A DNA stretch of 61,431 nt, from the NCBI RefSeq assembly GCF_003311645.1, contig NZ_QEST01000028.1, positions 1-61,431 on the forward strand, read 5' to 3'. The translations under genes were made by a program, and so were the position numbers. The stretch comes from Streptomyces sp. PT12. Lineage in GTDB: Bacteria > Actinomycetota > Actinomycetes > Streptomycetales > Streptomycetaceae. Numbering within the stretch: the first letter of the stretch is position 1; every line of letters starts with the position of its first letter. The notes beneath the pieces are model-generated. The model was not told the DNA's origin. It saw nothing but the letters and a program-made list of their open reading frames with translations, and did no database searches. Positions 1 to 9,168 of this stretch are shown here, in pieces.

Positions 1-1815
1 GCGCGCGGCGGCCTCGGCGGCGGCGAGCGGGGCGACGGCGGCGGCCAGCTCGTCGGCGCGGTCCCCTCCGGTGGCGGCCGCGGCCGCGGCCTGCTCGGCG
101 CGCACCGCGGCCAGCGCCACGTCGGCCGCGGCGCGGCGCTCGTCGGCCGCGCGGTGGGCGGCCAGGGCGGCGTCCTCGGCCGCGCGGTCGACATGGCCGT
201 CGGCCTGGGGCGTGGGGTCGGGGTGGTCGGGCGAGCCGCACACGGCGCAGGGGCGGCCCGGGACCAGCCCCGCGGCCAGCTCGGCGGCGATGCCGCGCAG
301 CCTGCGCTCCTTGAGGTCGAGCCAGTGGGCGGCGGCGTCGGCGGCCGACTCGCGGGCGCGCAGCAGGCGTTCCTCCGCTTCGGCGACGGCGGCGGCGAGC
401 CGGTCGCGGTGGCGCGCGGCGGCCAGGCGCTCCCGGGCGCGGGCCAGCCTCTCGGCGGCGCGCTCGGCCTCGGCGGTGGCGCGCTCGGCGCGGGCGGCGC
501 GCTCGGTCAGGCGCGCGTGCTCATCGGGCCAGGGCGCCAGGCGCCGCTCGGCGTCGGCGAGCAGCGCGTTGTCGGCGTCGGCCTCGGCGGCGAGCCGGTC
601 GAGCTCTGCGGTGAGGTCGGCGGCGCGCTCCTCGGCGCGGCGGGCGGCGGCGAGGGCGCCGAGCCGTTCGCGCGTGGTGCGTTCGCGCTCGGCGAGGGCG
701 GCGCCCGGGGCCTCGGCCAGCTCGGGCGGCAGCGGGGCGCGGGCGGCGCGCTCGGCGCGTGCCGCCTCGCGGTGCTCGGCCTCGGCGCTCTCGCGCAGCG
801 CGAGGGCGGGGGCGACCGCGTCGGCGGCGCGGGCGCGGGCCAGCAGGGCGCGGGTCTCCTCGCGCTCGGGGGCGCGTCGCGCCAGGGCGTCGGCGCGGCT
901 TCGGGCCTCGGCGTGGGCGCGCTGGAGCCTGGCGCGCTCGGCCGTCGCGTCGTGGTGCGCCTGGGCGGCGGCGTGCCCGTCCTCGGCGGCGCGCAGGGCG
1001 AGGGCGGCGATGTCGCAAAACTCCCGCGCGGCGCAACGGGCCTGCGCCGCCCACGCCAGCACCGCGTCCGCCAGGTGCGGGTCGCCGGGGGCCAGGTCGC
1101 CGGGGGCCGGGCCGCCCGGCGCCTCGGGCCACGCGCCGCGCGGCGCCGCCTGGTGGACGCGGTGGGCGGTGGCGAGCAGCCGCTCGTCGCCCGCACGCAC
1201 GCGCTGCGCGGCGGCGGCGCGCAGCTCGGCCAGGTGCGCCTCCGCCGCGGCGAACCTGCGGGTGTCGAAGAGGCGCCCGAGCAGCTTGGCGCGGTCCTCC
1301 GCGCCCGCGCGCAGAAAGCGGGCGAAGTCGCCCTGGGGCAGCAGCACGACCTGGCAGAACTGGTCGCGGCTCATGCCGAGCAGGGCGCCGAGCTCCTCGG
1401 CGATCTCCTGGTGGCTGCCGCTGAGCGCGCGCCACTCGCCTGTGGCGTGGTCGCGCTCGCGCAGGGCGCTGCGGGCGCGGTCGCGGGTGGTGCCGGTGCC
1501 TCGGCGCTTGGGGCGCTCCTGCTCGGGGCGGCGGGTGATCTCGAGCCGCCGCCCGCCGACGGTCAGGTCGAGGACGACCTCGGTGGGGGTGCCGGGGTCC
1601 GCGTGGTCGCTGCGCAGCGAGACGGCGCCGCTCTGCCTGGCGCCGGGGACGGAGGCGTAGAGGGCGTAGCAGACGGCGTCGAGGATGGAGGTCTTGCCCG
1701 CGCCCGTGGGCCCGTGCAGGAGGAAGAGCCCGGCGGCGGAGAGCCGGTCGAAGTCCACGCGTTCGGTGGCGGCGAACGGTCCGAACGCCGTGAGCGTGAG
1801 CCGGTGGAGTCGCAT
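1..1815 (-). CDS. sbcC: SbcC-type nuclease ATPase subunit (C-terminal part outside window)
   Basis: ATPase subunit of the SbcCD double-strand nuclease, which trims hairpins and DNA ends. The start is the ATG at 1815, with a GGGAGGAG ribosome site inside the end of sbcD; the protein opens MRLHRLTLTAFGPF, typical of SbcC. The Walker A motif GPTGAGKTS follows at about residue 35, and a Q-loop-like stretch SRDQFCQVVLLPQGDF lies near residue 150. The rest visible here is Ala/Glu/Arg-rich coiled coil. About 605 residues are present; SbcC is usually near 1000, so the second coiled-coil half and the Walker B/signature lobe lie beyond base 1. It follows sbcD by 4 bases, so the two are one operon. The family call is firm; the strong opposite-strand open frames are shadows of this coiled coil. 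Confidence 0.93.
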   Translation of the reverse strand, partial: MRLHRLTLTAFGPFAATERVDFDRLSAAGLFLLHGPTGAGKTSILDAVCYALYASVPGARQSGAVSLRSDHADPGTPTEVVLDLTVGGRRLEITRRPEQERPKRRGTGTTRDRARSALRERDHATGEWRALSGSHQEIAEELGALLGMSRDQFCQVVLLPQGDFARFLRAGAEDRAKLLGRLFDTRRFAAAEAHLAELRAAAAQRVRAGDERLLATAHRVHQAAPRGAWPEAPGGPAPGDLAPGDPHLADAVLAWAAQARCAAREFCDIAALALRAAEDGHAAAQAHHDATAERARLQRAHAEARSRADALARRAPEREETRALLARARAADAVAPALALRESAEAEHREAARAERAARAPLPPELAEAPGAALAERERTTRERLGALAAARRAEERAADLTAELDRLAAEADADNALLADAERRLAPWPDEHARLTERAARAERATAEAERAAERLARARERLAAARHRDRLAAAVAEAEERLLRARESAADAAAHWLDLKERRLRGIAAELAAGLVPGRPCAVCGSPDHPDPTPQADGHVDRAAEDAALAAHRAADERRAAADVALAAVRAEQAAAAAATGGDRADELAAAVAPLAAAEAAAR

Positions 1816-1819
1816 CCCT

Positions 1820-2965
1820 TCACTCCTCCCGGGGGCGCGCGGCGTGCAGGGCGGCGCGCAGCGCGGCCCGCTCGCGCGGGTCGGGGCCCTGGCCGCCGCG
1901 GACGTGGGCGACGAAGTCCTCGGCGATCTGCTGGTCGGTGCGCTCGCTCAGCCGCCGGGCGTAGGTGGCGGGCGCGGTGGGCGGGCGGTCGGGCTCGAAG
2001 ACCAGGCTGAGGATGTGCGGGAAGCGGGCGGCGAGGCGCGCCATGGGTTCGTCGGGGCGGGCGGGGTCGGTGAGGGTGGCCTCGACCCACGCCGACTCGT
2101 GCGGGGCGAGCGCGGGATCGGTCAGCAGGGTGTCGATGCGTCCCCTGAGGCGCGCCAGCGGGCGGGGCACGGGGCAGTCGACGCGCTCGGCCCGCACGGC
2201 GCCCGCCCCGTCGAGGTCGACCAGCCACGTGCTCTTGCGGTGCGCGGCCTCGGAGAACGAGAACGCGAGCGGCGAACCGGAGTACCGCACGCGGTCGGTG
2301 AGGGTCTGGCAGCCGTGCAGGTGGCCGAGCGCGGCGTAGTGCGCCCCCGCGAACGTCGCCACGGGCACGGCGGCGGCGCCCCCGACGGTGATGTCCCGTT
2401 CGCTGTCGGAGCCTTGGCCGCCGGTGACGAACGCGTGGGCCAGCGTGACGGCGCGCGTGCCCTTCGGCCGACCGGCCAGGTCGGCGCGCACGCGGTCCAT
2501 CGCGGCGCCGACGACGGCGGCGTGCCCCGCGGTCTCGACGCCGAACTCGTCGCGCACCAGCGTCGGTTCGAGATAGGGCAGGCCGTAGACGGCGACATCG
2601 CCGTGGCGGTCGGACAGCAGCAGGGGCGCGCCGCACGCGGCCGGGTCGGTGCGCAGATGGATGCCCGCGCGCCCGATGAGCCCGGCGCCGACGCCGAGGC
2701 GGCGGGGCGAGTCGTGGTTCCCCGAGATCATCACCGTCGGCACGCCGAGCGCGGCCAGCCGGTGCAGCGCGTCGTCGAACAACTCCACGGCGGCCAGCGG
2801 TGGTACGGCCCGGTCGTAGACGTCCCCCGCGACCAGCACCGCGTCGACCGCCTCGGAGCGCGCCGTGTCGATCAGGTGGTCGAGAAAGGCGGCCTGCGCG
2901 TCGAGCAGACTGACCCGGTGCAGGGAACGGCCCAAGTGCCAGTCGGAGGTGTGCAGGAAGCGCAC
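1820..2965 (-). CDS. sbcD: SbcD exonuclease subunit
   Basis: Calcineurin-like metallophosphoesterase that forms the nuclease half of SbcCD. The 381-residue length is normal. Metal-binding motifs are in order: DWH at residues 8-10, GDVYDR near 47-52, GNHDS near 82-86, and a late HLHG motif. The C-terminal third is the usual capping and SbcC-interaction region. The start is the ATG that gives MRFLHTSDWHLG. sbcC follows after 4 bases, and a gap of about 80 bases separates it from the upstream YigZ gene, so either shared or separate promoters are possible. Nothing looks damaged. Confidence 0.95.
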   Translation of the reverse strand: MRFLHTSDWHLGRSLHRVSLLDAQAAFLDHLIDTARSEAVDAVLVAGDVYDRAVPPLAAVELFDDALHRLAALGVPTVMISGNHDSPRRLGVGAGLIGRAGIHLRTDPAACGAPLLLSDRHGDVAVYGLPYLEPTLVRDEFGVETAGHAAVVGAAMDRVRADLAGRPKGTRAVTLAHAFVTGGQGSDSERDITVGGAAAVPVATFAGAHYAALGHLHGCQTLTDRVRYSGSPLAFSFSEAAHRKSTWLVDLDGAGAVRAERVDCPVPRPLARLRGRIDTLLTDPALAPHESAWVEATLTDPARPDEPMARLAARFPHILSLVFEPDRPPTAPATYARRLSERTDQQIAEDFVAHVRGGQGPDPRERAALRAALHAARPREE

Positions 2966-3045
2966 CCGAACCCACCCCTCTCAGCCGCTCGCGACGTTGT
3001 CGATCAACGACGGCCATCCTGCCACCGCCCTCTGACAACGCCCCC

Positions 3046-3675
3046 TCAGCCGGGTCCGAACGTCTCCCCGCCCAGCTCGAACCGCGCGCCACCCGCGGTG
3101 GCCCCGGCCAACCACGCGGTGAACGCCTCGACTTCGGCCTCGGGCAGCCCGATCTCGATGGTGACATCGGCGCCGTAGGCCACGTCCCGCACGGGCCGCC
3201 CGGTCGCGCGCAGGTCGTTCTCCAGGCGCCCCGCCCTCCCGTGGTCCACGGTGATCCTGGCCAGCCGCTGCCGCTCGCGGGCCACCGTGCCGAGCGCGTC
3301 CAACGCCTCCCCGACGGCGCCGCCGTAGGCGCGGATCAGGCCGCCCGCGCCCAGCTTGGTGCCGCCGAAGTAGCGGGTGACGACGGCGACGGCGTACCGG
3401 ACGTCGCGGCGCAGCAGCATCTCCAGCATGGGCAGCCCCGCGGTGCCGCCGGGCTCGCCGTCGTCGCTGCTCTTGCGCACGGCCGCGTCGGCGCCGATGA
3501 CATAGGCCCAGCAGTGGTGCGACGCGGTGGGGTGCTCGGCCCTGACCCCGGCGATGAAGCCGCGCGCCTCGTCCTCGGTGGCGGCGGGCGCCAGGGCGCA
3601 CAGGAAGCGCGACCGGTTGACCTCGGTCTCGTGCACGCCCACGCGCGCCACCGTTCGATACCGACCACCACCCAT
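3046..3675 (-). CDS. YigZ/IMPACT family protein
   Basis: 209-residue member of the IMPACT (UPF0029) family. The N-terminal domain carries the hallmark run from NRSRFLC through SHHCWAY to the SDDGEP.GTAG.P segment and the RYFGG.KLG.GGL motif (about residues 20-120). A smaller ferredoxin-like C-terminal domain follows. The bacterial proteins are linked by family knowledge to translation and stress, but their biochemical role is not settled. It is divergent from the CoA-binding gene across about 64 bases and lies upstream of sbcD on the same strand. Length and motifs look complete. Confidence 0.9.
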   Translation of the reverse strand: MGGGRYRTVARVGVHETEVNRSRFLCALAPAATEDEARGFIAGVRAEHPTASHHCWAYVIGADAAVRKSSDDGEPGGTAGLPMLEMLLRRDVRYAVAVVTRYFGGTKLGAGGLIRAYGGAVGEALDALGTVARERQRLARITVDHGRAGRLENDLRATGRPVRDVAYGADVTIEIGLPEAEVEAFTAWLAGATAGGARFELGGETFGPG

Positions 3676-3739
3676 CGGGCCAGACTAAGCGGTCGGTGCC
3701 CTTCGGGAATGACCGGGCGGGAACGCTCGTTGACCGGGC

Positions 3740-4153
3740 ATGTATGGAGACGACAAGACGGTCGACAAGATCCTCACCGAGCTGGGCGACACATGGGCGG
3801 TGGTGGGCCTCTCATCCAACGCCACCCGCCCGGCCTTCGGCGTCGCGGCGCGCCTCCAGGCGTTCGGCAAGCGGATCGTTCCGGTGCACCCCAAGGCGGA
3901 GGCGGTCCACGGCGAACGCGGCTACGCGAAGCTGGCCGACATCCCGTTCCCGGTCGACGTGGTCGACGTCTTCGTGCACAGCGCATGGGCGGGCGCGATC
4001 GCCGACGAGGCCGTGGCGATCGGCGCGAAGGCGGTCTGGTTCCAGCTGGACGTGATAGACGAGGCGGCCTACGCCCGCACGCGGGCGGCGGGCCTGGCGA
4101 TGGTGATGAACCGCTGCCCGGCGATTGAACTTAATTCCCCACGCTACCTGTGA
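3740..4153 (+). CDS. CoA-binding domain protein (YccU-like)
   Basis: 137-residue Rossmann-fold CoA-binding protein of the YccU type. It opens with a short helix, then TWAVVGLSSNATRPAFGVA, which matches the nucleotide-binding first strand and loop. It continues through IVPVHPKAE (about residues 51-59), a DVVDVFVHS strand, and ends with the conserved VMNRCPAIE segment. Partners of the family are unknown; cytosolic CoA or acyl-CoA binding is inferred from the fold. The start is the ATG at 3740, about 64 bases from the divergent YigZ gene. The last bases overlap the end of a decayed frame on the other strand. Confidence 0.88.
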   Translation: MYGDDKTVDKILTELGDTWAVVGLSSNATRPAFGVAARLQAFGKRIVPVHPKAEAVHGERGYAKLADIPFPVDVVDVFVHSAWAGAIADEAVAIGAKAVWFQLDVIDEAAYARTRAAGLAMVMNRCPAIELNSPRYL

Positions 4154-4440
4154 CCTGGGACGATGCGGAAGGCTCAAGGGGGCACGCCCAGGGGCCGCCC
4201 GGTCGCTTGTTCATCGTGTCGAGCGTCGGCCAGGGAGGACCGTCGTGCAGCGCGCGCAGGAGTTCTTCCCCGAACAGCCTCCCGTTCGGGAACGCGTCGC
4301 CACGCTCCCAACGCCACGCCGCGACCATCGCGAGGACGAGCTGTCGGCACTCGTCGAGCAGCCCTTGGTCGACGTTCGGGTAGTGCTCGCAGACCGCGTC
4401 GGGAACATGGGCGAGGTCGAACTCGACGGGGCCGCGGCAG
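4131..4440 (-). pseudogene. Remnant of an unrecognised minus-strand gene
   Basis: A minus-strand frame running to a TAA at 4131 has coding-like third-position GC. It reads as a helical stretch containing DECRQLVLAMVAAWRWERGD and LFGEELLRALHDGPPWP. No in-frame ATG or GTG lies at a sensible place: the only ATG is internal. The last residues run into the 3' end of the CoA-binding gene, so the original stop appears lost. I do not recognise the family. Best read as the C-terminal part of a truncated gene; a short real protein is possible but less likely. Confidence 0.35.
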
Positions 4441-4632
4441 CACGTCTCAAGGCCGCAAAGAAGGCGCTGATCCCGTGACCGCCCCCCAGCGGCTGGCCGA
4501 TGACGTCGCGGACCTGACGGCCACCGTCCACGGCCTGGCCGCCCAGCGACCACCCGCCTCACCGAGTCCGTCAACGGCCAGCCCCCGGCGGCGCGCGGCG
4601 TGCTCGCCCGGCACGGGGAGGAGGACGGCGGG
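4380..4632 (+). pseudogene. Frameshifted plus-strand remnants
   Basis: Two plus-strand pieces look coding. One ends ARLKAAKKALIP at 4478. It overlaps by GTGA a second piece that starts VTAPQRLADDVADLTATVHG. That second piece loses its frame near 4545 and resumes one frame over as TTRLTESVNGQPPAARGVL with high third-position GC. A frameshifted coiled-coil-like gene is the simplest reading. No family is recognised. It abuts the end of the FAD protein gene at 4633. Confidence 0.3.
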
Positions 4633-6606
4633 TCATGTGGCGGGGAGGGCACGGGAGTTGCCGAGCCCTCCGGCCCCTGACCGGCAGCGGGTGAGCGCCG
4701 CACGGGCGCAGGCGTCGGCCTCGCGCAGGACCGCCGAGTCCGTCCGGGCCACCGGCGCGACGATGGTGAAGATCCGCAGCGACTCCACCGGCAGGCCCAC
4801 CGCGAACAGCCGTCGGTGCGGCGAGCCGTCGGCCCGCACCACCGCGCCCGTCGCGGCGGCCACGTCGAGCCCGGGGCGCGCCAGGCCGCCCACCCGGTGC
4901 GGCCGCGCCTCACCCCGCGCGCACAGCGCGTCGAGCGGCGTGCCGGTGCCGCCGCCCAGGCCCGGCGGCGGCAGATGCGCCTCGACCACGGCGTCCACCG
5001 CCACCCGGGAGCCGGGCACCGCGTCCGACCAGACCGCCGCGCGGCCATCCGCCGTCTCCACGCGCATGCCCGGGGGCAGCAGGCGGACCACGTCGGCCCG
5101 CAGCAGCGCGAGCAGCTGGCGGACCCGGAACGCGGGCGGCACCCCGCACACGGCCCCGGCGAGCCGCAGGAACGGCAGCAGGTCGGCGTCGTAGGAGCGC
5201 GCGGTCAGCCGCCCGTCGCCCGCCGCCGCGGGCAGCAGGGGCCGCACCGCGCCGTAGCACGCGAGCGCCGCCTTCAGCGGGCTGTCGGGGCCACGTTCCG
5301 CCTCCCGCAGATCGTCCGTCAGGTAGCGCGTCGCCCAGGCCCGGTAAGCGGCCAGGCTCCGCACGTCGGGCACCGGGCGTTCGGCCGCGGCCAGGTCGAG
5401 CCGGTCCGCCGCCCTGGGCACCGCCCGGGCCACGGCGTCGCGCAGCGCGCCCTGGTCCGGCGCGTCCGGAGCGGCCAGCTGGCCGAGCAGCGCGCCCCGG
5501 TCCTCGGCGAACGCGCCGGGCGAGACGCGGGCCAGCGTCGTGTAGTAGGCGAGGGCCGCGTCGCGGCGCAGCGCAGGGAGCACGGCGGCGCTGAGGTCCG
5601 CTTCGGCGGGGGGCAGGGCGGCGATCGCCCGGCGGGTGTGGGGGAGGCCGGGACCGGCCCAAGGGCCGCGCAGCTCCGGCTGGGCGCGGAACGGCAGGCC
5701 GCGCCGCGAGCCCGCGTACACGAGCGGCTCGCCGCCCCCGCGCCGGTACACCAGGCCCCCGGCGCCATCCGCGGTGAACGAGCCGCCGCGGCCCTGGGTG
5801 AGCAGGATCAGGGTGTCGAAGAAGCTCATGCCGAGCCCCTTCAGCGCGATCGGCGCGCCGGGCGCGATCCGGTCGAGGTCCTGGTCGACGGGGCTGTCCG
5901 CGGGCACAAGGCGACCCGTTCCCGCGCGGCCCGCCCCGCCACGTCCGGACGTGCCGAGGTGCCAGCCCAGGGCCAGGATCACCGCGTCGGCCGGGAGCGC
6001 GGTGCCGTCGTCGAGCAGCACCCGCGCGCGTTCGGCGCCGCGCGCCGCGCGCACATCCACCACGCGCCGCGCGTGGTGGGCAACGCGCACCCCCGGGGGC
6101 AGCCGGGCGATCACATCCGCGAGCGCCCAGGCCAGATAGCGGCCGAACAGCGCGCGGGACGCGAAGTCCCAAGGGCGCAGCCCCGCCGCCTCGGGCGCGG
6201 CGGTCCCGAGGCAGCCGGGATCCAGCCGGTCGGCGACCTCGGCCAGCGCGGAACGCCGGGGCTCGGGCAGGGGGGCACCCGCGGCGAGTCGGGCCCACTC
6301 GTAGAGCGTCGGCGCCGGGGGGTCGGCGGGTCCGCACACCGTCGACTCGGGGCCCGTGAACACCGTTGTGGCGTCGGCCCTGGTGTTCATCACCAGGTGG
6401 GGCGACTGGTCGGTCCGCCAGATCCGTCCGGGGCCTGGCCGGTGCGGGTCCACCAGGTCCACCGTGAGCCCTTGCGCCGCGCTCGCAGGGGCGCCGCCCA
6501 CCGGGTCGAGCAGGGCACGCAGCCGGTCAAGCAGGATGGTGCCCCGCACCCCGGCGCCGACCACGCACAGTCGCCGGTCGTCGCCCCCGGGCTCGTCGAC
6601 GTCCAC
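4633..6606 (-). CDS. FAD/NAD(P)-binding protein (pfam13454-like)
   Basis: 657-residue flavoprotein of the FAD-NAD(P)-binding type, which also includes YdhS/HI0933-like proteins. The first Rossmann fingerprint is RLCVVGAGVRGTILLDRL near residues 12-30, followed by the family segment GRIWRTDQSPHLVMNTRAD. A second nucleotide-binding region is near DAVILALGWHLG (about residue 215). The start is a GTG at 6606 preceded by GGGAGGCG. It is divergent from the SDR gene across 313 bases, so both may share regulation. The substrate cannot be told from sequence; N-hydroxylation or oxidation of an amino-acid-like molecule would fit island A, but that is inference. Confidence 0.8.
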   Translation of the reverse strand: MDVDEPGGDDRRLCVVGAGVRGTILLDRLRALLDPVGGAPASAAQGLTVDLVDPHRPGPGRIWRTDQSPHLVMNTRADATTVFTGPESTVCGPADPPAPTLYEWARLAAGAPLPEPRRSALAEVADRLDPGCLGTAAPEAAGLRPWDFASRALFGRYLAWALADVIARLPPGVRVAHHARRVVDVRAARGAERARVLLDDGTALPADAVILALGWHLGTSGRGGAGRAGTGRLVPADSPVDQDLDRIAPGAPIALKGLGMSFFDTLILLTQGRGGSFTADGAGGLVYRRGGGEPLVYAGSRRGLPFRAQPELRGPWAGPGLPHTRRAIAALPPAEADLSAAVLPALRRDAALAYYTTLARVSPGAFAEDRGALLGQLAAPDAPDQGALRDAVARAVPRAADRLDLAAAERPVPDVRSLAAYRAWATRYLTDDLREAERGPDSPLKAALACYGAVRPLLPAAAGDGRLTARSYDADLLPFLRLAGAVCGVPPAFRVRQLLALLRADVVRLLPPGMRVETADGRAAVWSDAVPGSRVAVDAVVEAHLPPPGLGGGTGTPLDALCARGEARPHRVGGLARPGLDVAAATGAVVRADGSPHRRLFAVGLPVESLRIFTIVAPVARTDSAVLREADACARAALTRCRSGAGGLGNSRALPAT

Positions 6607-6919
6607 GGGCGCCTCCCTCTCCCTCTCCGAACGGGTCGGTAACGGGGTCAGTAACCGCCACGTATTTCACGCAGACGTTACAAGCGCGTTTTCAACGGGC
6701 GCTCTTAAAGGCTCGACCAGGGATATAAGGTGTGCCTTCCATCGCCGTGGATCACGGAATTGCCGCCGCGTATCACCAGCTCAACGCGGGTTCTGAAGCG
6801 CCTCCTTTCCTACCGGGAAGAAAAACGACCTACCAGGGGCGCCCGGCTTTCTGCAAATCTCTTGCCACTCTCCTCATCGCTCGGAGAGTTCACGCACCGG
6901 CAGAAGGAGTTTCCCGCTC
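6607..6919. promoter_or_regulatory. Divergent promoter region, FAD protein / SDR
   Basis: 313-base non-coding stretch with clearly lower GC than its flanks. A TATAAGG at about 6723-6729 could be a -10 box for the rightward genes. TTCCTACCGGGAA at about 6807-6819 is a small inverted repeat (TTCC/GGAA). An AGAAGGAG ribosome site lies 11 bases before the SDR ATG. The LysR protein of this island is the obvious candidate regulator, but no footprint is proven. Confidence 0.45.
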
Positions 6920-7669
6920 ATGACCCGCATGACCGGACGCACCGCCCTTGTCACCGGGGCATCGCAGGGCATCGGCGCGGCCATCGCCCGGCGCCTCGCG
7001 GCCGAGGGCGCCACCGTCGCCCTGACCTACGCGCACGACGCGTCGGGGCCGCTGGCCGCCGAGGTGTGCGCCGCGATCGAGGCCGAGGGCGGCAAGGCCG
7101 TCACGCTGCGTTTCGACGCGGAGAGCGACGAGCAGGTCCGCACCCTCATACCGAACGCCGTCGCCGCGCTCGGCCGTCTCGACGTCCTGGTCAACAACGC
7201 GGGCGTGGGCATCTACCGGCCCGTCGACGAGATCACCGACGAGGACGTCGCCAGGACGCTGCTGATCAACACCGCGGTGCCCTACCGGCTGGCCCGCGAC
7301 GCGGCGGCCGTCATGGGGGAGGGCGGCCGCGTCATCTCGATCGGCAGCACCGTCGCCACCCGCGTGCCCAGGCGGACCTCTTCGGTGTACGCGATGAGCA
7401 AGGCCGCCCTGATCGGCATGACCAAGGGCATGGCGCGCGACCTCGCCGATCGCGGGATCACCGTCAACCTGGTCAGCCCTGGACCGACCCGCACCCGGTT
7501 CACGCCGCCCCCCGAATCGCCCGCGGCCGAGGCGATGATGCGGCTCAACGCGCTGCCCAGGTTCGCCGACCCGTCCGAGATCGCCGGGCTCGTCGCCTAT
7601 GTCGCCTCGCCCGAGTCGGGCTATGTCACCGGCGCCAACCTCTGCGTGGACGGCGGCTACACGGTCTGA
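6920..7669 (+). CDS. SDR family oxidoreductase
   Basis: Classical short-chain dehydrogenase/reductase of 249 residues, FabG-like in overall order. The cofactor motif TGASQGIG lies at residues 12-19, NNAG at 92-95, catalytic Ser near 143, and Tyr157/Lys161 in YAMSK. The C-terminal end FADPSEIAGLVAYV followed by ITGANLCVDGGYTV-type residues is normal. It probably uses NADP(H) or NAD(H) on an alcohol or ketone. The substrate is unknown. It opens the rightward operon; its TGA overlaps the next ATG (TGATG), so translation is coupled to the flavoprotein. Confidence 0.9.
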   Translation: MTRMTGRTALVTGASQGIGAAIARRLAAEGATVALTYAHDASGPLAAEVCAAIEAEGGKAVTLRFDAESDEQVRTLIPNAVAALGRLDVLVNNAGVGIYRPVDEITDEDVARTLLINTAVPYRLARDAAAVMGEGGRVISIGSTVATRVPRRTSSVYAMSKAALIGMTKGMARDLADRGITVNLVSPGPTRTRFTPPPESPAAEAMMRLNALPRFADPSEIAGLVAYVASPESGYVTGANLCVDGGYTV

Positions 7670-9168
7670 TGAGCGACGACGCCACGCGCACGCGACGGAT
7701 GGCCGACCCGCGCCCCGGTGGGGACGGCGAGCTGGCCCTGCGGGTGCGCCACGAACTCGCCGCCTACGCCTACCCCGCCGCGCCCTGGACCCGCGGCCCC
7801 GACGGCGTCCTCGACGTGCTGATCGTCGGCGCGGGCCAGGCGGGACTCGCCACCGCGCTGCGGCTGGCGCGGGAGTCGGTGCGCGACGTGCTGGTGCTCG
7901 ACGCGGCGCCCGCGGGGCGCGAGGGGCCGTGGTCCACCTGGGCCAGGATGCCCACCCTGCGCACCCCCAAGGAGCTGTACGGCACCGAGGCCGGGATCCA
8001 GGCCGCGTCGTTCCGCGTCTGGTACGACCACCGGCACGGCGTCGGCGCGTTCGACCGGCTCCATCTGATACCCCGCCTCGCGTGGATGGACTACCTGTGC
8101 TGGCTGCGCGACGCGGCGGGCCTCGACGTGCGCAACGAGACCCGCGTGACCGCGGCCGAGCCGGACGGCGCGCACTGGCGCGTCACCGTCGATGGCCCCG
8201 GCGGCACCGAGGCGCTTCGCACCCGCAAGATCGTCGCCTGCACCGGCATGGCGGGCGCGGGCGGGCCGCGGATGCCCGCGTTCCTCGCGCCGCTGCGCCC
8301 CGATCGCGCCGCGCACAGCTCGGACGCCGTCGACTTCGCCGCGCTCGCGGGGCGCACCGTCGCGGTCATCGGCCTCGGCGCCTCCGCGTTCGACAACGCC
8401 GCCACCGCGCTCGAACACGGCGCGCGCCGCGTCGTCCAGCTGGGCCGCCGGGCCGAGCTGCCGACCAGGAACGCGTTCCGCCAACTGGAGCGCAAGGGGC
8501 TGTTCCGCGCCTTCCACACGCTGCCCGACCACATCAAACTCGCCTTCGCGCGCGCCGAGTTCGCCCTGCCGACCCCGCCGACGGGCCCGTCGCTCGAACG
8601 CTGCCGCGCGCACGAGGGATACGAGCTGCGGCTCGGCACCGACGTCACGGGCGCCGCCGCCGACGGCTCCGGGGTGCGGCTGCGCACCGGGCCTGGCACG
8701 CCCGATGTCGACGCCGACTTCGTCATCGCGGCCACCGGCTTCCAGGTGGACCTCGGCGCCGTCGACTGGCTCGCCCCGTTCGCCGGGCACATCCTGCGCT
8801 GGAGCGATGTGCTGCCCACCGCCGAGCGAGGCGCCGGGCCCGACCGCCTCGACCGCCCCGACCGTCTCGACCGGCTCGACCGGCTGATCGGAGCGCACCC
8901 CAAGCTCGGGCCCGGCATGGCCTGTCGGCCGCGCACCGCCGAGGCGCCCGCCGCCCTGCGCAACCTCCACCTCTTCAACCTGGCCGCGCACGTCGACCAC
9001 GGCATCGCCTGCATCGGCCTCAACGGCCTGCCCCAGTCCGCGGACAACGTCACCCAAGCGGTCTGCGCCGACCTCCTGGCGGAGGACGCGCCCCGGCTGC
9101 TCGCCGGGTTCCGCGCCTTCGCCGACGGCGCGAGCGCCGCAGGCCCCCACCAGGAGGACGCCCGATGA
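7669..9168 (+). CDS. NAD(P)/FAD-dependent monooxygenase-like flavoprotein
   Basis: 499-residue flavoprotein. A FAD fingerprint VLIVGAGQAGLATALRLA lies near residues 50-67, and an NAD(P) fingerprint VAVIGLGASAFDNA near 230-243. An ATGF motif (FVIAATGFQVDLG) sits near residue 350, as in flavin-containing and Pyr_redox_3-type monooxygenases. The start is the ATG that overlaps the SDR stop; a longer open frame upstream belongs to the SDR shadow. A low-complexity PDRLDR patch sits near residue 395. Likely oxygenates nitrogen or sulfur in the island's substrate, by inference. It overlaps the aminotransferase-like gene by ATGA. Confidence 0.82.
   Translation: MSDDATRTRRMADPRPGGDGELALRVRHELAAYAYPAAPWTRGPDGVLDVLIVGAGQAGLATALRLARESVRDVLVLDAAPAGREGPWSTWARMPTLRTPKELYGTEAGIQAASFRVWYDHRHGVGAFDRLHLIPRLAWMDYLCWLRDAAGLDVRNETRVTAAEPDGAHWRVTVDGPGGTEALRTRKIVACTGMAGAGGPRMPAFLAPLRPDRAAHSSDAVDFAALAGRTVAVIGLGASAFDNAATALEHGARRVVQLGRRAELPTRNAFRQLERKGLFRAFHTLPDHIKLAFARAEFALPTPPTGPSLERCRAHEGYELRLGTDVTGAAADGSGVRLRTGPGTPDVDADFVIAATGFQVDLGAVDWLAPFAGHILRWSDVLPTAERGAGPDRLDRPDRLDRLDRLIGAHPKLGPGMACRPRTAEAPAALRNLHLFNLAAHVDHGIACIGLNGLPQSADNVTQAVCADLLAEDAPRLLAGFRAFADGASAAGPHQEDAR
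8836..8886 (+). repeat. In-frame GACCG(N)CTC tandem repeat
   Basis: About three to four imperfect copies of a CTCGACCG unit encode a run of Pro/Asp/Arg/Leu residues (DRLDRPDRLDRLDRL) inside the flavoprotein. The unit keeps the reading frame, so the copy number may vary between strains without truncating the protein. Confidence 0.6.

Noticed and set aside
71-2010. Large plus-strand frames of 529 and 618 codons
   Set aside because: They are antisense to sbcC and sbcD, are Ala/Arg/Gly-rich without family motifs, and the minus strand shows clear SbcC and SbcD motifs.
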